Origin: an uncultured Candidatus Saccharibacteria bacterium
Lineage (GTDB): Bacteria > Patescibacteriota > Saccharimonadia > Saccharimonadales > Saccharimonadaceae
DNA: 45,689 bases
Assembly (NCBI GenBank): GCA_947253405.1
Contig: CAMXZF010000001.1
Span: 1 to 45,689, forward strand
Direction of reading: 5' to 3'
The notes beneath the pieces are model-generated. The model was not told where the DNA came from. It ran no database searches and saw nothing but the letters and a program-made list of their open reading frames with translations. A program made the translations under genes and the position numbers. Every line of letters begins with the position of its first letter. The first letter of the stretch is position 1. Below, piece after piece: positions 14,315-23,310 of this stretch.

Positions 14315-15455
14315 CTACCCCAAAATCTAGCTGAGCTAAAATAGACTCAGCTATTAAATGACTAGCTTTTTTAATATCATCTTCTTTGGTGAATCGGCCA
14401 AAAGATAATCGGATTGAACCATCAACTAATTCATTACTTAAACCTAAAGCTAGTAGCACATGGCTACGCAAACCCTTATTGGCGGCACAAGCTGAACCAG
14501 TTGCTACCATTACACCAACTTCATCTAAGGCAAATAAAACTCTTTCGCCATCGACTGAAGGATAGGATATATTCAAAATGTTTGGCGCATTATGTTTAGT
14601 GTTTTCATTAAAAACTAATTTATCACCTAAATCATTTACTAAGATTTTTTTTGCTAGATTACGCAAACTAGATAAGCGTTTCAACTCAGACTTTCTAGTG
14701 TTATCAGCTAAAGTCAAGGCTTTTGCAAACCCAACTGCACCAGCAACATTTTCTGTGCCACTTCTAATTCCCATTTCTTGACCGCCGCCGCTAATTAATG
14801 GTTTAAGCTTTACACCAGCCCTGGCATAAAGTAACCCCACCTGTTTCGGCCCATAGCACTTTGAAGCGTTAAGCGTCATTAGGTCAACGCCTAAGCGCGC
14901 CACATTTAAATCAACTAACCCTGCTCCTTGAGAGGCGTCAACATGTAATAGTAACGGCAAGCTAATATTTCTACTAACTCTATCTGATCTAATAGATTTC
15001 ACTAAGTTACTTACAGCTTTTATGTCTTGAATAATACCAGTTTCACTATTTACGTAGCCAATCGAAATAAGCTCTGTCTGATCAGCTATTGAAGCGCCTA
15101 ATTTTCCAATGTCAATCAATCCATTAGGCTCAACTGCTAACACCTTACCGCCCCTAGCTTTTGCTGACGCAAGTACCGCTGGATGTTCAACGTTAGTAGT
15201 TAACATGTCGCCAGCAAAAGAATTAACCGCAATATTAATTGACTCTGTGGCACCAGCAGTTAAGATAATTTCAGCCGGACGTGCACCAATAATTTGCGCT
15301 AAATTGTGGCGCGCTGATTCTAAGTCAGCATGAACTTTTTTCGCCAAAAAATATGACGCCGAAGGGTTGAAGAACAAATCACTATAATAGGGTTCCATGG
15401 CTTCTTTAACCCTTTTATCTATGGGTGTTGCTGCTGCATAATCAAGATAGATCAT
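14304..15455 (-). CDS. Cysteine desulfurase (IscS/NifS-like)
   Basis: A 383-residue PLP enzyme that takes sulfur from cysteine and hands it on as a persulfide. It has the N-terminal IYLDYAAATP, HVDASQGAG (D173) for the PLP ring, the Schiff-base lysine K199 in NASKCYGPKQVG, and the catalytic cysteine C323 in ATGSACAANKG. No scaffold protein IscU is visible nearby. Co-location with mnmA makes tRNA thiolation its likely main job. It overlaps tatD by 14 nt upstream and the DUF218 gene by 11 nt downstream. Confidence 0.94.
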   Translation of the reverse strand: MIYLDYAAATPIDKRVKEAMEPYYSDLFFNPSASYFLAKKVHADLESARHNLAQIIGARPAEIILTAGATESINIAVNSFAGDMLTTNVEHPAVLASAKARGGKVLAVEPNGLIDIGKLGASIADQTELISIGYVNSETGIIQDIKAVSNLVKSIRSDRVSRNISLPLLLHVDASQGAGLVDLNVARLGVDLMTLNASKCYGPKQVGLLYARAGVKLKPLISGGGQEMGIRSGTENVAGAVGFAKALTLADNTRKSELKRLSSLRNLAKKILVNDLGDKLVFNENTKHNAPNILNISYPSVDGERVLFALDEVGVMVATGSACAANKGLRSHVLLALGLSNELVDGSIRLSFGRFTKEDDIKKASHLIAESILAQLDFGVDDA

Positions 15456-16245
15456 AAACCGCCTTAGTGTTTTTTGTTGTCACTTGCGCCACTTCGCTAG
15501 GGTCAAGATTTAGGGTTTTAGCCACAGATTCAGCAATTAAAGGTATCATTTTAGGCTGATTAGCCTGTCCTCTATATGGTTTAGGGGTCAAGTAAGGTGC
15601 ATCAGTTTCAAGCACTAATCGATCTTTTGGTATAGCCTTATAAACGTTAGCTAACTCTTCATCTCGATTAAATGTAATTATGCCATTTACGCCAATATAT
15701 AAACCTTGATCTAAAACTTTACGTAGATTATTCATATTGTCAGTAAAAGAGTGTAGCACACCCCTTACCTTACCGGAAAAGTTTTTTAATATGGGAATTA
15801 AATCCAAAAAAGCATCACGCCCGCGACCAGAGCGAACATGTAATGATACCGGCAAATCAAGTTCAGTCGCTAACTGCAACTGCATTTCTAGTGCCTTAAT
15901 TTGTTCATCGCGAAAATTATAATCGTAAAAATAATCTAGTCCAATTTCGCCAACACCCTTAACTTGCTCGGGATTTTTAATAATGGATTTTTTTAATCGC
16001 TCTAAATCTTTAAGGTCAAAACCCCCTAACTCGTGTGGATGTACACCCAAAAAAGTGTATAGGTTTAGCTTAGGAAAATCAGCTTGACCAGCCTTAACAT
16101 AATCAATCGCTAAAGGAACTTCCTTGATTGATCCAGTCATCGTAACAATTATGTTTACACCAGCTTCACTGGCCGCGCCTAAAACCTCGTTTCTAGCAAA
16201 CGGAAAATCATCATCATGAATGTGTGTATGGCTATCAGCAAACAT
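15442..16245 (-). CDS. tatD: TatD-family metal-dependent DNase
   Basis: A 267-residue TIM-barrel hydrolase. Metal-binding positions are visible: HTHIH at the N-terminus, GVGEIGLDY (Glu), SLHVRSG (His), VLHSFTD (His) and LETDAPYL (Asp). Members act as 3'-5' DNases or D-aminoacyl-tRNA hydrolase-like enzymes. Its UGA stop is embedded in the start region of iscS, showing that UGA is read as stop here. It lies three bases after metG, a common arrangement in bacteria. Confidence 0.94.
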   Translation of the reverse strand: MFADSHTHIHDDDFPFARNEVLGAASEAGVNIIVTMTGSIKEVPLAIDYVKAGQADFPKLNLYTFLGVHPHELGGFDLKDLERLKKSIIKNPEQVKGVGEIGLDYFYDYNFRDEQIKALEMQLQLATELDLPVSLHVRSGRGRDAFLDLIPILKNFSGKVRGVLHSFTDNMNNLRKVLDQGLYIGVNGIITFNRDEELANVYKAIPKDRLVLETDAPYLTPKPYRGQANQPKMIPLIAESVAKTLNLDPSEVAQVTTKNTKAVYDLS

Positions 16246-16248
16246 TAA

Positions 16249-17781
16249 TTATTCCCCTAGCTCAATTTTAGGAAATAAAATTGGCGTATTTTTAGCTACT
16301 TGACTGCCCTCAAATATATCCTCAACCTTGCTGGCGGTATCTGGTAGAAAAGGCGATAAATACTGATTTACGTGCTTAATGTCATTCACTAAAGTAGAAA
16401 AGATTGCCTGCAACCGATCGGCCTTTTCTTTAGCGTCATCTAATTTATTAACCTGCCATGGCGCCATCCGTTCAATATATTGATTAAGGCTTCTAATATA
16501 TTTAAAACAAGCTGTAATTGCGGTATTCAAGTCTAGACCATTCATTGAAACTTTATACATACTGTCTAGCGTCTCAGTTGCGTCGCTCATTTCATTAATC
16601 TCATTAAGACCACTCAGATCGCCCGCTAAGTATTTTCTAATCATTGCACTGACTCTTGATATTAAGTTGCCATAATCATTAGCCAACTCATTATTATAAG
16701 CTTCATTAAATTTAGCAAAAGTAAAATCACCATCGTCAAAAGTTGGCACATGGCTAGTAAAGTAATAACGAAAAGCATCAGCACCATAACGATCAATGAT
16801 ATCTATCGGGCTAACAACATTACCGAGTGATTTACTCATCTTAGCGCCATTTACATTGATAAAGCCGTGCACTAATAATTTTTTAGGCAATTCCAAACCT
16901 AAAGCTAAAAGCATGGCTGGCCAAATAATGGCATGAAAACGCAAGATATCTTTACCGACAATCTCGATTTGAGCTGGCCAATAGTCTTTATGCCAATCAT
17001 CATCGGGATAATTCAAAGCCGTTAAATAATTAGACAAGGCATCTACCCAAACATACATCACCTGACTGTCGTCACCCGGTACTGGCACACCCCACGTTAA
17101 TTTACTTTTAGGGCGCGAAATTGATACATCTTTAGCTTCATCTTCTATTAAGCCTAAAAGTTCACGTCCACGAAATTCAGGAATGACTGATGATTTTATA
17201 AACTCTTTAATTTGGCTAGTAAACTTTGAAACTTTAAGATAATAGTTTTCCTCTTTCAGTCGCTCAAGTGGCTTTTTGTGATCAGCACAAATATAGTCCA
17301 TATCATGCGCTTCAGTTTCGGTTATAAAGGCTTCACAACCGCTACAATACCAACCTTCATAACTATCTTTATAGATAACACCGGCTTGATCAAGCTTTTG
17401 CCAAATAGCCTGAACTCTAGACACATGACCTGGATCAGAAGTTCTAACGTTAACAATACTCTGCTGATCAAGCGACTGAAATTTCAGCGGCTGATGAACC
17501 TGATCAATAGGAGCACAAAAATTTAAATTCAAAGCTTGTCGCATTTTTTGAAATTCAGGCTGCAACTTGTCAACAAATGCCTGTGGCGACAAGCCTAAGC
17601 TTTCAGCCTTTTTTTCTACCTTACTACCGTGCTCATCTGTACCAATAGAAAGCAAAACTTTATAACCGCGCTGTTTTTGATAGCGCAAAATAACATCGCC
17701 TAATAAATAATCAATGGCAGTACCAATATGTGGACTCGCATTGGCATACGGTATAGCAGTAGTTAGATAGAATTTATCCAT
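16249..17781 (-). CDS. metG: Methionyl-tRNA synthetase
   Basis: A 510-residue class I synthetase charging tRNA-Met. The HIGH-type motif is in YANASPHIGTAIDY (about residues 12-25) and the KMSKS loop reads AKMSKSLGNVVSP. A zinc-knuckle region (YCSGCEAF, then CADH) has its first CxxC intact and a His or Cys in the second half. The C-terminal helical anticodon domain is present; the tRNA-binding dimerisation domain of longer forms is absent. It is the first gene of the operon ending in mnmA. A TATAAT lies about 17 nt before the ATG. Confidence 0.97.
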   Translation of the reverse strand: MDKFYLTTAIPYANASPHIGTAIDYLLGDVILRYQKQRGYKVLLSIGTDEHGSKVEKKAESLGLSPQAFVDKLQPEFQKMRQALNLNFCAPIDQVHQPLKFQSLDQQSIVNVRTSDPGHVSRVQAIWQKLDQAGVIYKDSYEGWYCSGCEAFITETEAHDMDYICADHKKPLERLKEENYYLKVSKFTSQIKEFIKSSVIPEFRGRELLGLIEDEAKDVSISRPKSKLTWGVPVPGDDSQVMYVWVDALSNYLTALNYPDDDWHKDYWPAQIEIVGKDILRFHAIIWPAMLLALGLELPKKLLVHGFINVNGAKMSKSLGNVVSPIDIIDRYGADAFRYYFTSHVPTFDDGDFTFAKFNEAYNNELANDYGNLISRVSAMIRKYLAGDLSGLNEINEMSDATETLDSMYKVSMNGLDLNTAITACFKYIRSLNQYIERMAPWQVNKLDDAKEKADRLQAIFSTLVNDIKHVNQYLSPFLPDTASKVEDIFEGSQVAKNTPILFPKIELGE

Positions 17782-17799
17782 GCTATATATCTTAACACA

Positions 17800-18627
17800 T
17801 TATAGAGGTAGAGAGACGGTTGCAGTTAATCTAATCCAATCATCAATAGTGAGTTCTTGGGCGCGCTTATTTGGATCAATATTGGCGGAAACTAACAGTG
17901 TTTTTGCTTTTGTCTTATTAGTCATTAAGCCGGTTGCTAACGAAGAATGTAGTTTTTTGCGTTTTTCACTAAAACCGGCTCTGACAATCTGAAAAAATTT
18001 ATCTTGTTCATTTTTAGCAACTAGTGGCTTTGGGCGCTTTTTTAGTATAACTACTTGGCTATCTACCTTTGGCGCAGGCATGAATAAATGCGCCGGCACC
18101 TTTGCGTCCAATTTTACTTCAGCAAAAACTTGGGCACTAATTGCTAATAGCGACAATTTACCTGGCTGAGCCGCTAAGCGCTCTGCCACCTCTTTTTGCA
18201 CCAAAAGAACACTTAAGCTTGGAGCGTTACTAGCGGTTAATAATTTTTTTATAATTTTAGACGTAATATTATAAGGAATATTAGCCACTACTTTATAGTC
18301 TTTTTCTAAATTAGCTAAATCAAATTTTAAAAAATCGCAATTTTCAACCTTTAATTTAGCTAGTATGCTCTGGCTAATATTAGGATAAATTTTAGATAAA
18401 TTATTTATTAAATTACTAGCTAGATAATCATCAAATTCTACAGCCGTCACAGAATTCGCCTCCTCTAATAAATGGCCAGTTAAAGTTCCTAAGCCTGGAC
18501 CAACTTCCAGTATATTATCATTGGAAGTAATATTGGCGGCGGAGACAATATCCTTTAATGTAGGTTGATCAAATAGGAAGTTTTGACCCAAACTACTTTT
18601 AGTCGTAAATTTTAGGTATTCCATCAT
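17800..18627 (-). CDS. rsmA: 16S rRNA dimethyladenosine transferase RsmA (KsgA)
   Basis: A 275-residue SAM-dependent enzyme that dimethylates the two adjacent adenines in the 3' terminal helix of 16S rRNA. SSLGQNFLFDQPTLKDIV starts the fold, VGPGLGTLT is the SAM loop and ANIPYNITSKI is the catalytic NxPY motif. The basic C-terminal domain is complete. ATG-ATG at 18627 is preferred; the longer TTG-started reading would overlap the upstream gene by 25 nt. It lies nine bases after the wall lytic gene. Confidence 0.94.
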   Translation of the reverse strand: MMEYLKFTTKSSLGQNFLFDQPTLKDIVSAANITSNDNILEVGPGLGTLTGHLLEEANSVTAVEFDDYLASNLINNLSKIYPNISQSILAKLKVENCDFLKFDLANLEKDYKVVANIPYNITSKIIKKLLTASNAPSLSVLLVQKEVAERLAAQPGKLSLLAISAQVFAEVKLDAKVPAHLFMPAPKVDSQVVILKKRPKPLVAKNEQDKFFQIVRAGFSEKRKKLHSSLATGLMTNKTKAKTLLVSANIDPNKRAQELTIDDWIRLTATVSLPL

Positions 18628-18635
18628 TCTGTCAT

Positions 18636-19814
18636 TTAATACGATTTGTGTACCTGCCAATAATCATAGGCACCTTGGATACTACCATACCTACCAACAC
18701 AATAGGAATGGAACCACCTTAGCTGCGTAATTGGATTAGTTTCCCAGTCACCGCCCGCACTAGCCATTTTTCCACCCGGTAACGCCTGCGGCAAGCCATA
18801 AGCTCCGCTAGGGTTTCTAGCGTTATAGCGCCAACCAGATTCTCTAGAGATAATAAAGTTAGTCGCACCATAGTCACTTTCTGGTATGCCCGCCATAGCC
18901 ATCCAGTCCTGGTGACTTCCAGGTGGTAACTCTACTTTTGTACCCCTAACTTCAATGCGCTTTTCTGGTGCCTCGACAACAACCTCACTAACCTTGGATC
19001 TACCTATTTCTTGTCCATTCTTAATATTAACCTCGTAGATAACTGTCTTTTTACCCTTTTTGCCCGGTTGAGTAACTTCATAAAAGCCTATTTTTTTACT
19101 AGGATCTTTAACCTCTTCAGTTTCAAATGGTATCTCTTCTTCTTCTTCTGTAGTCTGTAAGCCTTCACGCCAAATTTCAAGATACATATTATCCGTTACT
19201 GGGGTATCAAGACTTAAGCTAACCTTATCGGATTTAGCCGGCTTTATTTGTGAACGTTTTAAAAAATCACCAACGGTTTTTTCTAAAGTTCTAAGTTTGA
19301 TTCTTTGGCCATATAATTTTAAGTTTACTGTATTAGCTCTACTAATTTTTGCCTCTATACCAGCGCCGCCATATGCCAATAAATCATCTTTAATTAACCT
19401 AACATCGACTCGATCACTGGGCTTTAGTTTTATATTGGCATCTTTTACTGCCTGTAAAATATTAGTCTCTGGGGTCATTATCCGATTAACCCGATTGCCA
19501 TCAACAACCACAACTGGCCGAGAGCGCTTAATGTTAACTACTGTTAAAAAATTATCTAACTTATGATCAAGCTTCAGATTAATACTGTCAGCGTAACGCA
19601 ATTTCAACTTAGCGTCCTTTAGGGCTTCACCCACTGTTTGGCTTTTAGTAACAATAGTTTTTTCCTCGCCATTATCATAAAAAGTTACCATTCGACTAGT
19701 ACTATCATATTTACTAGCAGCAAAAGCTACGGACGGTGATATGCTGCCAAAAATTATTACAGCTACGCTAAGTCGAATAAAAAAAGACCACAAAAAACCT
19801 ATCTTCATTTGCAT
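18636..19814 (-). CDS. Secreted DUF348/G5 protein with lysozyme-like C-terminal domain (Rpf-like)
   Basis: A 392-residue exported protein. Residues 1-33 form a signal peptide ending around PSVAFAA. Three DUF348 (ubiquitin-like) repeats follow (about 40-215; VTFYDNGEEKTIVTKSQTV begins the first). A G5 domain (about 230-300) contains TQPGKKGKKTVIYEVNIKNG. The last 80 residues are a transglycosylase-like domain with SRESGWRYNARNPSGAYG, whose Glu is the likely catalytic acid. The layout matches resuscitation-promoting-factor-like wall hydrolases of Actinobacteria and Saccharibacteria. It probably remodels peptidoglycan outside the membrane. It has its own TGCTATAAT promoter. Confidence 0.88.
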   Translation of the reverse strand: MQMKIGFLWSFFIRLSVAVIIFGSISPSVAFAASKYDSTSRMVTFYDNGEEKTIVTKSQTVGEALKDAKLKLRYADSINLKLDHKLDNFLTVVNIKRSRPVVVVDGNRVNRIMTPETNILQAVKDANIKLKPSDRVDVRLIKDDLLAYGGAGIEAKISRANTVNLKLYGQRIKLRTLEKTVGDFLKRSQIKPAKSDKVSLSLDTPVTDNMYLEIWREGLQTTEEEEEIPFETEEVKDPSKKIGFYEVTQPGKKGKKTVIYEVNIKNGQEIGRSKVSEVVVEAPEKRIEVRGTKVELPPGSHQDWMAMAGIPESDYGATNFIISRESGWRYNARNPSGAYGLPQALPGGKMASAGGDWETNPITQLRWFHSYCVGRYGSIQGAYDYWQVHKSY

Positions 19815-19828
19815 AATTTTCTAAAGCT

Positions 19829-19837
19829 ATTATAGCA
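19829..19837 (-). promoter_or_regulatory. Extended -10 promoter of the wall lytic gene
   Basis: TGCTATAAT on the minus strand ends 14 nt before the ATG at 19814, giving a leader of only a few bases. Confidence 0.6.
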
Positions 19838-19852
19838 TGTGGGCTGTAGTGG

Positions 19853-21010
19853 CTATTGACACATACTGCCACAATAGTTGGCTACGTTAGAGTTATGCTC
19901 GTCAATAGTCTTTGCATAGTAGGTTTTGCCGTTATCGCTAGCTACAAAATAATAATAGTCACTCTTTTCCATTTCCGATACCGCCCTTAAGGCTGTTAGG
20001 GTTGGATTTGCTATAGGTGTAGGTGGTAGGCCTTTGTGAATACGCGTATTAAAAGCTGAATCACAATCGGGTGAATTTTGAGTACACAAATTATTATTAT
20101 AAGCGTACTGATAAGTTACATCAGATCCTAAATTCATATTGTTGTTTAAGCGATTAAAAAACACACTAGCGACCTTTGGCTGATCTTCTTTATTGTGAAC
20201 CTCTTTAGTCACTATTGAGGCTAAAGTTAGACCTTCATGAAAATTGAGACCCTTAGATTTAAAACCTTCGCGTAATTTATACTTTTTGTTAACTTTTGAT
20301 AATTCATTTAGTGACTTTTTAATCACTTCTGAAAGCTTATCACCAACAGCTACTCGATAAGTGTCTGGATATAAGTAGCCCTCTAGCGTGGCATCAGCTG
20401 GCTTATCACTTAGAATATCAAAATCATAATGAGTATTTAGGGCTTCGTCAATTTCCCTATCGGTATAGTCATATTTTTTAAACGACTCTTTAATCTCTGC
20501 TAAACTTAATCCTGGTAAAATTTGCACATCAACAATTTCGCCGTCCAGCTTAGTGAGTTTAGATACTATTTCAGCCAATGGATAACTTGGGCTAACCATA
20601 TGCGTCCCCGCTCTTAAAACACTGCCATTTAACCGGGCATATATTTTAAACGCTAAAACATTACGGATAAAACCAGATTTTTTCAAAGCTACTGCAACAT
20701 CATCAACCGTAGCGCCCTTATTAACTTCAAATTGATAAGCTCCTTTATCTGCAATATTAGCCGACTTAGTTGAGCTATCCCACCACAATAAAGCAATGAT
20801 TATTACAGTTAAAATTAAACCAATAATTGAACCGACTGTACCATAAATAATCCTTCTGTGGCGATTGAGTTGCTTTTTAGCCTCTTTTTTGGCCTTAAGC
20901 TCTTGAGCTGACATTTTTCTACTAGAGTCTAAATCTATTAAAGTTTTAAAATTAAGCTCTACGTAATCTTCGGCAATTTCAATTGAAGGTCGACGTTTTA
21001 TTTCTGTCAT
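19853..21010 (-). CDS. mltG: Endolytic peptidoglycan transglycosylase MltG (YceG-like)
   Basis: A 385-residue single-pass membrane protein. The cytoplasmic N-terminus (about 1-50, charged) is longer than usual. A membrane segment lies at about 54-76, followed by a LysM-like part (YQFEVNKGATVDDVAVALKKS) and the YceG catalytic domain with EGYLYPDTYRV, LASIVTKEVHN (catalytic Glu) and LGSDVTYQYA. It cuts nascent glycan strands and sets glycan length at the outer face of the membrane. Its start codon overlaps the ruvX stop (ATGA). The pairing of mltG with ruvX is widespread in bacteria. Confidence 0.94.
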   Translation of the reverse strand: MTEIKRRPSIEIAEDYVELNFKTLIDLDSSRKMSAQELKAKKEAKKQLNRHRRIIYGTVGSIIGLILTVIIIALLWWDSSTKSANIADKGAYQFEVNKGATVDDVAVALKKSGFIRNVLAFKIYARLNGSVLRAGTHMVSPSYPLAEIVSKLTKLDGEIVDVQILPGLSLAEIKESFKKYDYTDREIDEALNTHYDFDILSDKPADATLEGYLYPDTYRVAVGDKLSEVIKKSLNELSKVNKKYKLREGFKSKGLNFHEGLTLASIVTKEVHNKEDQPKVASVFFNRLNNNMNLGSDVTYQYAYNNNLCTQNSPDCDSAFNTRIHKGLPPTPIANPTLTALRAVSEMEKSDYYYFVASDNGKTYYAKTIDEHNSNVANYCGSMCQ

Positions 21011-21441
21011 AATTGCCCGCTCTCTAAATAATCGCTTAAGATTAAACTCGCCGCCATACTATCTAGCGTGCCGTCCTTTATCATTGACTCTTCAAAGCCC
21101 TTCTGTCTGCGCAATATCTTTTCCGCTTTTACGGATGTTAAACTTTCGTCCTGCATAGCAAAGGTTAAGGCTAAACCATGGTCTTTTAGATAGCGATCTA
21201 GGCTGATAGCAAAATCACGGCTATATTGACTTTGTCTAGTTTCTAATCCGTCATTATTACGCGGTAAACCAACCACCACTACCTTAGATTGATGTTTTAA
21301 AAATAAATCTCGTAAAATAGAAAAAGTTGTTTGATCGTTAGTGACCGCGTCTAAAGGTGAAGCTATTTTAACTAAAGTATCACCAATAGCTACACCGATG
21401 CGTTTACTGCCGACATCTAAACCAACCACCACTTCACTCAT
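21007..21441 (-). CDS. ruvX: RuvX/YqgF Holliday junction resolvase-like nuclease
   Basis: A 144-residue RNase H-fold protein. VVGLDVGSKRIGVAIGD holds the first catalytic Asp, VVVGLPRNNDG is the second core strand, and AMQDESLTSVKAEKIL and DSMAASLILSDYL complete the active site. Family members process Holliday junctions or the 5' end of 16S pre-rRNA. The ATG at 21441 is preferred, eight bases after the previous stop; an in-frame TTG 18 nt upstream would overlap that gene. It ends in UGA within the mltG start. Confidence 0.92.
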   Translation of the reverse strand: MSEVVVGLDVGSKRIGVAIGDTLVKIASPLDAVTNDQTTFSILRDLFLKHQSKVVVVGLPRNNDGLETRQSQYSRDFAISLDRYLKDHGLALTFAMQDESLTSVKAEKILRRQKGFEESMIKDGTLDSMAASLILSDYLESGQL

Positions 21442-21448
21442 AGCAAAG

Positions 21449-23305
21449 TTATTCGTCAACAGTAAATTTTATATTAACTTTGTCCGCACTAGAAACAGAA
21501 TTAACCCAAAATGGTACCATGACTACGTCAACATCAGTGACGCCAGCCAACTTTGACACACCGGCTTTAATCTCTTCGCTCTTTTTACCGATAACTTGTT
21601 TTTTAAGCTGATTTTCGTCTATCTTAGCCCCTATGTGGCTAGTGGTTTGAAAGTTAACAGTATAACCACGAGCAACCTGACTAAAGCCACTAAACTTTAT
21701 CGACTTAAGGCCATCATCATAGACCTTTTGGTCTGCAGCCTCGGGCTTAGCCTTTACATTAGATTTTAATACTTTCGATAAATCTTTTTTACTAACCGAC
21801 ACTAAAGTGTAAGTTACCTCAACACTAACAGAGCCACTACCGTTTGGCGTTTCATCCACATTAGGCGAAGCCTTAACTGCACCATAATTAACACTAAAGC
21901 TATCGTCTATGATGATATCGCTATCATTTACTTGCGAGGTTAGCTCTTTCTTAATTTTTTCACTATCTAAATTATTCTTAATCTTTTCAACCGCAGCATC
22001 AATATCTGACTGCTTAACTACTTTTACAGTATCTTTCTTGCCACCCGAAAAACTATCTCTAACAACAGCGCCAACAGTTTGTTGATTATAGCCAGCTACT
22101 GCTAATGGGGTATTGCTCTCGATATTATATTCTGGTCCAACATTCACGGCGGTAGCCTTTACAGAAACGCCTCTTGTGCAGTCTGTTCTATCAGTATCTT
22201 TTTTGCCTTCTACAGTAACTGAGCCATCAGTGGTATACTGCATGCCATTAGCATATAATCTGGTTCCAGCATTAACTGTAACAGTATTACTTGTACCTTC
22301 ATTTCGATTATACCGATCCTGATAATTACATATTGTTACCACACCCTTAGCACGTTCGCCAACTTCTTTAGTGCCAGTAGCCTCGAAATTGGTCGATTCG
22401 TTAAGCTTTTTTTGCTTAATATTAGCAACTAATGTACCTGTATCAAAGTTGACGTCACCCGATGGTATTAAATTAAGACTGCCTTTCGTATCAAGCGCCG
22501 TAGTCTTTGACTTAATCAGAATATTGGCATGGGGTGCAAAAATAAACGCCCAAACCGAACCGCCGCCCAAAAGAAGTAGCAAAGCTAGGCCGATTAAAAG
22601 TTTTTTACGAAAACTGGCAAAATCCGGTATACCGCGACCCTTAGCGCGCTTTGCTTTCTTATTGTTATTTTTAGAGCCATCTTCTTCATCATCATTTATG
22701 CCATTAGCATTTAGATCGTTATTTATTTTATCTTCGGTTTCAATAGCATCAACTACGGCAGACATCGACTTGTCCTCTTTGGCTTTGTCGGTATCGCTAT
22801 AAGCTTCATCTAGTTCGCCAATCGATAAATCGCTACCATCAATTACATCGCTAACGTCGTCATCCACTTTAATATTAGGTACTACTGGTGATGAATTAAT
22901 ATTTTTGGCAACTGGTATACCTAAGCCCGCAGCTAAGTTGATCAATGCTTTATCAGTAGTAACTAAAGAAATTTTCTTGCGACCATTGCGAGCTACACGA
23001 AGTAATAATTTTAAGTTAACTACACTCTGTAAAGCCCCAAATCTTTTAGGTGGAGCTAAAGCAATTTCTTTACTATTGCTGGCTTTTACTTTACTGATTA
23101 TGGCAGTAATGTCATCATCGGTATCTAAATAGATTAAAGACCTATCATCATCTTCTTGAGTGCTTTTCTTATTACTAGATTCGGCTTTTTTATCTTGATA
23201 AATTTTAATATCGTTATCTTCTTCTGCAGAGAAATTAACAACCTTCAAGCCACCTTTAGGCTTACTTTTGTTATTACCATTGTCTAATTCGTCTAGCTTG
23301 CTCAT
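21449..23305 (-). CDS. Single-pass membrane protein with baseplate-J-like extracellular region
   Basis: A 618-residue protein. The N-terminus is acidic and low-complexity; a small alpha/beta domain follows at about 57-140 (LIYLDTDDDITAIISKVK, then KISLVTTDKALINLAAGLGI). A second acidic linker leads to one membrane segment near 240-260 (KLLIGLALLLLLGGGSVWAF). The outer part, about 265-618, is beta-rich and contains a baseplate-J/gp47-like stretch with NAGTRLYANGMQYTTDGSV. Similar proteins occur next to an FtsA-like ATPase in many CPR genomes. It could be a division or secretion-envelope component; the role is unknown. Here it follows the ftsA-like gene by five bases. Confidence 0.72.
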   Translation of the reverse strand: MSKLDELDNGNNKSKPKGGLKVVNFSAEEDNDIKIYQDKKAESSNKKSTQEDDDRSLIYLDTDDDITAIISKVKASNSKEIALAPPKRFGALQSVVNLKLLLRVARNGRKKISLVTTDKALINLAAGLGIPVAKNINSSPVVPNIKVDDDVSDVIDGSDLSIGELDEAYSDTDKAKEDKSMSAVVDAIETEDKINNDLNANGINDDEEDGSKNNNKKAKRAKGRGIPDFASFRKKLLIGLALLLLLGGGSVWAFIFAPHANILIKSKTTALDTKGSLNLIPSGDVNFDTGTLVANIKQKKLNESTNFEATGTKEVGERAKGVVTICNYQDRYNRNEGTSNTVTVNAGTRLYANGMQYTTDGSVTVEGKKDTDRTDCTRGVSVKATAVNVGPEYNIESNTPLAVAGYNQQTVGAVVRDSFSGGKKDTVKVVKQSDIDAAVEKIKNNLDSEKIKKELTSQVNDSDIIIDDSFSVNYGAVKASPNVDETPNGSGSVSVEVTYTLVSVSKKDLSKVLKSNVKAKPEAADQKVYDDGLKSIKFSGFSQVARGYTVNFQTTSHIGAKIDENQLKKQVIGKKSEEIKAGVSKLAGVTDVDVVMVPFWVNSVSSADKVNIKFTVDE

Positions 23306-23310
23306 AAAAA

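Noticed and set aside
15442..21010. Alternative genetic code with UGA as glycine
   Set aside because: tatD and ruvX end in UGA at positions consistent with family length and with the start of the next gene, so UGA is a stop.
22371..22802. Plus-strand open frame of 143 codons
   Set aside because: It runs antisense to the baseplate-J-like gene, is low-complexity Ser/Leu-rich and has no family features or ribosome binding site. It is a shadow frame.
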